Assembly (NCBI RefSeq): GCF_004362145.1
Contig: NZ_SNXC01000010.1
Coordinates: 310,001 to 374,000 of the forward strand
Length of the DNA: 64,000 bases
Reading direction: 5' to 3'
DNA from: Marinomonas balearica
GTDB lineage: Bacteria > Pseudomonadota > Gammaproteobacteria > Pseudomonadales > Marinomonadaceae
The notes beneath the pieces were generated by a model that saw nothing but the letters and a program-made list of their open reading frames with translations, did no database searches and was not told the DNA's origin. Below, piece by piece: positions 63,459-64,000 of the stretch; the first letter of the stretch is position 1, and each line of letters begins with the position of its first letter. The position numbers and the translations under genes were made by a program.

Positions 63459-63673
63459 ATAATTCACCGTCTATCAGTATTCGCATATACGAACTTAATT
63501 CTTATATATGAATATGAGTATTGATAATTTACTCAAAACTCAATCAATTAACAAACTTATTTTACTTTTATTGTGGTTTGGATATACTCAACCGCTATCA
63601 AATCAATTGAACGATCTACTTTCGTTCGTATATACGAACCAAATTCTCATATGTGAATTGTAAGGCGGTAAGA
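63459..63673. promoter_or_regulatory. divergent region with duplicated 34-bp composite operator
   Basis: Two copies of a 34-bp element at 63480-63513 and 63625-63658. Each begins with TTCGyATATACGAA (a perfect palindrome in copy 2, TTCGTATATACGAA) and continues with an imperfect palindrome (ATTCTCATATGTGAAT in copy 2). Copies sit next to the two divergent starts, with 145 bases between them. The IclR protein is the likely binder (inference). Confidence 0.85.
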
Positions 63674-64000
63674 GTGAGTCATGCAGTGATTTTAATAGTC
63701 GGTTTTCCTGGATCAGGGAAGTCGACTATTGCCAGAGCTATTGCAAGCAGCCTAGGCGCAACATACTTAGACAAAGATACCATTTGCAATAGTTTAACCG
63801 GACTTTTGCTCGAACAAAATGGTGAAGCGCCAAACGCTCGTGATAACTCTGCTTTATACAAAGAAAAAATCATGCCGCTAGAGTATCAAACGTTGTTTAA
63901 AGTCGCGAACGACACCTTGTCTTCAAGTTCATGTGTTGTGATTGATGCGCCTTTTATCAGTTTTTTTGACGACCCTGATTACATAGACAAACAACGAGCT
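63674..64000 (+). CDS. P-loop kinase-like protein, C-terminus beyond the window
   Basis: Starts at GTG 63674 with AAGGCGG six bases upstream; the nearby ATG is out of frame. The 109 visible residues begin VSHAVILIVGFPGSGKSTIA with the P-loop GFPGSGKST, then YLDKDTICNSLTGLLLEQNG and CVVIDAPFISFFDDPDYID. This resembles small-molecule kinases of the gluconate/shikimate or AAA-ATPase group (COG0645-like). It faces the IclR-aldolase genes across the duplicated operator, so a sugar-acid kinase is possible. Confidence 0.75.
   Translation, partial: MSHAVILIVGFPGSGKSTIARAIASSLGATYLDKDTICNSLTGLLLEQNGEAPNARDNSALYKEKIMPLEYQTLFKVANDTLSSSSCVVIDAPFISFFDDPDYIDKQRA

Noticed and set aside
1-64000. CRISPR array, prophage or conjugative element
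   Set aside because: No regularly spaced repeats, no phage structural or integrase genes and no transfer genes were found; the ParA-like gene alone is not enough.

Overview
The window looks like the chromosome of a marine gammaproteobacterium, probably Oceanospirillales and closest in style to Marinomonas. This is inferred from moderate GC, the recC-recB-recD order, EfpL/YeiP, AcuI/YhdH, a methyl-accepting chemotaxis protein, c-di-GMP proteins and many ABC importers with no PTS genes. No sequence comparison was run.

Layout. 1-3.8 kb: a chemoreceptor cut by the window edge, a YciA thioesterase, tRNA-Leu(CAA), a degenerate EAL-HDOD protein and tRNA-Ala(GGC). 3.9-13.0 kb: recC, recB and recD, tightly coupled. 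13.1-21.3 kb: a complete amino-sugar locus, with a CUT1 ABC importer, GlcNAc-type kinase, NagA, NagB and a GntR/HutC regulator around a divergent control region. 21.4-28.9 kb: efpL and ABC locus 1 (fused permease, ATPase, binding protein, inositol-monophosphatase-like enzyme, dual-specificity-like phosphatase, LacI regulator) behind two CTAG-centred palindromes. 29.0-36.1 kb: a PhnD-like protein paired with a histidine kinase, AcuI, a lone ParA-like ATPase and a CHASE-GGDEF-EAL protein. 36.2-43.3 kb: a third IMPase-like gene and a seven-gene operon containing the three 'GAK' proteins (ATP-grasp, HprK-related kinase, amphi-Trp) plus a PhoU-like/APH fusion and two phosphatases. 43.3-53.3 kb: an accessory stretch of small genes all on the plus strand (GNAT, RDD, LysE, methyltransferases, exported proteins), with long gaps, an IS1182-type transposase remnant and a dispersed repeat. 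53.5-60.7 kb: ABC locus 2, divergent around a perfect 22-bp palindrome. 61.0-64 kb: a lipoprotein, a KDPG/KHG-type aldolase, an IclR regulator, duplicated composite operators and a truncated P-loop kinase gene.

How the genes work together. The nag locus forms a closed route: import of free amino sugar, phosphorylation, deacetylation and deamination to fructose-6-phosphate. The two LacI loci share one design, an Fbp/Afu/Pot-type importer with an IMPase-like phosphatase and a second hydrolase, which suggests uptake and dephosphorylation of phosphorylated polyols or sugars. The GAK operon is the best candidate for an undescribed system. It encodes two kinase-like proteins, one ligase-like ATP-grasp enzyme, two phosphatases and a small acceptor-like protein, which looks like a reversible modification circuit of unknown target.
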